From contig CAJJXG010000030.1 of the NCBI GenBank assembly GCA_905197045.1, positions 1-7,733 on the forward strand: 7,733 bases of DNA, read 5' to 3'. Shown one piece after another: positions 6,381 to 7,733 of this stretch (position 1 is its first letter; every line of letters starts with the position of its first letter). The notes under the pieces are model-generated. The model was not told where the DNA came from and ran no database searches. It saw only the letters and a program-made list of their open reading frames with translations. The translations under genes were made by a program, and so were the position numbers. The stretch comes from an uncultured Caryophanales bacterium (GTDB lineage Bacteria; Bacillota_I; Bacilli_A; RFN20; CAG-826).

Positions 6381-7597
6381 ATTTCTTTTTTACGAAGAAT
6401 ATCGTATTTATTTAGTTTATATGGACATTTGATATAGACATGTTGTTTGATTTTTTTAACTTCTTTTAAGTGATTGTTTTCACAATCTATGATATCTTCA
6501 ACAATAAATTTTTTATTAAAGTTTTCACCACTAGAAAGAATTTCTAATTCATCTCCAAGCAAAAATTTATTACGATGTTCAACTAAAATATAACCATTAT
6601 CGAGAGATTCTAAAACAACTGCGATATATTTATGTGTTTCGCTTTGTTTAGATGTATTTAAATTTTCTTTTGAATTATTTTCAAAATAAAAACCGGTTGT
6701 AAAATCACGATTTGAAGTTTTTCTAACTTCTTCCAAATAGTTAAATGAAGGTTTTAAATTTTTGTAATATTCATCGATTGCTCTTCGATAAGCGTTAATT
6801 ACAGTAGCGACATAATAATTAGTTTTCATTCTTCCTTCAACTTTTAAACTAGTTACACCAGCTTGAGCTAATTCTTTTATGTGTTCAATCATGCATATAT
6901 CTTTACTATTTAATATATATGTACCTTTGCCATCTTCTAAAATAGGGAAGTAATTAGTCTCTTCTATATCATTTTTGATGCCAAGAGCATATTGCCAGCG
7001 GCAAGGTTGAGCACATTCACCTTTATTAGAGTCGCGACCTGTTAAATAATTTGACAACAAGCAACGTCCGCTATAAGAAATACACATCGCTCCATGGCCA
7101 AAGCATTCTAAATCAATATTTTCACCAACTTCGTTTTTGATTTCTTTAATTTCTTGTAGGGATAATTCTCGAGCAAGAACTAATCTTTTAGCTCCAAGTT
7201 TGACCCACATTTTTGCACTATGGATGTTTGTGATATTAGCGTTTGTTGAAACATGGAGCTCTAAGTTTGTATTGTCTTTTACTAAACTAGCGATTCCAAT
7301 ATCACTTACTATAACTCCATCTGCGCCTTCTTTATCTAAGAATTTCAAATAATCTATTAAACCAACAAAGTCTTCATTATGAGCTAATATGTTAACTGTA
7401 ATATAAACCTTGACGTTTCTTTCGTGAGCATATTTAATTGCTTTAATTATTTCTTCTTCATCAAAGTTACTCGCAAAAGCTCTAAGTCCAAATTTTTTAC
7501 CAGCAAAATAAACAGCGTCAGCTCCAAAATGTATTGCAGTAACTAAACGTTCAAAATCTCCAGCAGGAGCAAGTAGTTCAATTTTTTTCATATGCAT
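6377..7597 (-). CDS. trhP: U32 family protein, TrhP-like prephenate-dependent tRNA U34 hydroxylase
   Basis: U32 proteins were first named as collagenase-like peptidases, but members such as TrhP (YegQ; YrrN/YrrO in Bacillus) make 5-hydroxyuridine at tRNA position 34 and require prephenate. The N-terminal barrel begins KKIELLAPAGD. The U32 signature is complete at 164-182: E164, F166, G169, C172, G177, C179, S182. Cysteines 172, 179, 195 and 235 have nearly the same spacing as the four [4Fe-4S] ligands reported for UbiU, so a cluster is likely. YILNSKDICMIEH (227-239) and LKVEGRMK (251-258) are also family-like. Residues about 320-402 form a beta-rich C-terminal domain as in YegQ. The 406-residue length matches TrhP/YrrO and is far shorter than RlhA. 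Two starts are possible, 7597 and 7591; the second fits the family N-terminus better. It is the first gene of the operon. The family is certain; TrhP function is inferred. Confidence 0.88.
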   Translation of the reverse strand: MHMKKIELLAPAGDFERLVTAIHFGADAVYFAGKKFGLRAFASNFDEEEIIKAIKYAHERNVKVYITVNILAHNEDFVGLIDYLKFLDKEGADGVIVSDIGIASLVKDNTNLELHVSTNANITNIHSAKMWVKLGAKRLVLARELSLQEIKEIKNEVGENIDLECFGHGAMCISYSGRCLLSNYLTGRDSNKGECAQPCRWQYALGIKNDIEETNYFPILEDGKGTYILNSKDICMIEHIKELAQAGVTSLKVEGRMKTNYYVATVINAYRRAIDEYYKNLKPSFNYLEEVRKTSNRDFTTGFYFENNSKENLNTSKQSETHKYIAVVLESLDNGYILVEHRNKFLLGDELEILSSGENFNKKFIVEDIIDCENNHLKEVKKIKQHVYIKCPYKLNKYDILRKKEI

Positions 7598-7619
7598 ATC
7601 TTACTTTAAAGTAAGATAT
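7596..7619. promoter_or_regulatory. Perfect 24-bp palindrome overlapping the operon start codon (candidate operator or RNA hairpin)
   Basis: The half-site ATATCTTACTTT (7596-7607) is followed without spacer by its exact reverse complement (7608-7619). It ends two bases inside the first possible ATG (7597-7595) of the U32 gene. It could be the binding site of a dimeric regulator that blocks the operon, or, if transcribed, a hairpin at the very start of the coding region. No strong Shine-Dalgarno lies between it and the ATG. I cannot name the regulator. Confidence 0.6.
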
Positions 7620-7655
7620 TTTTAAATCTTTCTTTGAATGATTTTAAAGATAATA

Positions 7656-7686
7656 ATAAAATCCACTCTCATAAAAAAATGGTCAA
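7656..7686 (-). promoter_or_regulatory. Weak candidate promoter for the U32-permease-mutase operon
   Basis: On the - strand, TTGACC (7686-7681) is followed after 19 bp by TTTTAT (7661-7656). The spacing is long and the -10 is poor, so this is only the best of several weak choices in the AT-rich 136-bp region 7598-7733. That region also holds a 7-bp inverted repeat, GATTTTA (7640-7646) and TAAAATC (7657-7663). No gene is visible there. Confidence 0.2.
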
Positions 7687-7733
7687 TTTTCAAACTAAAT
7701 TAACTTTCGACTTTATTTAACTTTTTTGCTTAA

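Noticed and set aside
6145..6432. Open frame of about 95 codons on the + strand over the permease/U32 junction
   Set aside because: It runs antisense to two well-supported genes and has an unlikely Lys/Ile-rich composition; it is a shadow.
7678..7719. Short + strand frame beginning ATGGTCAATTTTC near the right end
   Set aside because: It has only about a dozen codons, no ribosome site, and meets a TAA within the window.

Overview
The window is AT-rich DNA from a bacterium that uses TGA as a stop codon: it ends the first gene (1752-1754) and the U32 gene (6377-6379), while Trp is TGG. The composition, the BspA-type leucine-rich surface protein and the compact operon fit a low-GC Firmicutes/Mollicutes-type host-associated lineage with the standard code, not Mycoplasma. 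This placement is an inference from style, not from a marker gene.

Layout. The left part reads on the + strand. It opens inside a large surface protein (1-1754; beginning outside the window) built of 76-residue beta-sandwich repeats followed by 23-residue BspA-type leucine-rich repeats, and closed by a hairpin terminator at 1779-1812. Directly behind the terminator is the 3' two-thirds of an AlbA/Schlafen-type ATP-binding regulator that has lost its start and N-terminal domain (open frame 1800-2519). Next comes a stretch of broken reading frames (2541-3000). So 1800-3060 looks like a decaying region.

The right part reads on the - strand. A MATE efflux transporter (3067-4482) with its own likely promoter converges on the decayed region. 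Upstream of it lies a tightly packed three-gene operon, in transcription order: a U32-family protein resembling TrhP (7597-6377), a DASS/SLC13 divalent-anion permease (6380-4932; 4-bp ATGA overlap) and a free-standing AroQ-class chorismate mutase (4919-4641; its Shine-Dalgarno contains the permease stop codon). A perfect 24-bp palindrome (7596-7619) overlaps the first possible start codon of the operon.

How the genes may work together. Chorismate mutase makes prephenate. TrhP-type U32 proteins need prephenate to hydroxylate U34 of tRNA, and the rRNA hydroxylase RlhA of the same family needs it too. Prephenate and chorismate are dicarboxylates, the kind of substrate DASS carriers move. The operon can therefore be read as a self-contained prephenate supply and RNA-hydroxylation module, with the permease possibly bringing in a precursor. 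The enzyme-family assignments are well supported by motifs; the pathway link is an inference and is the main finding here.
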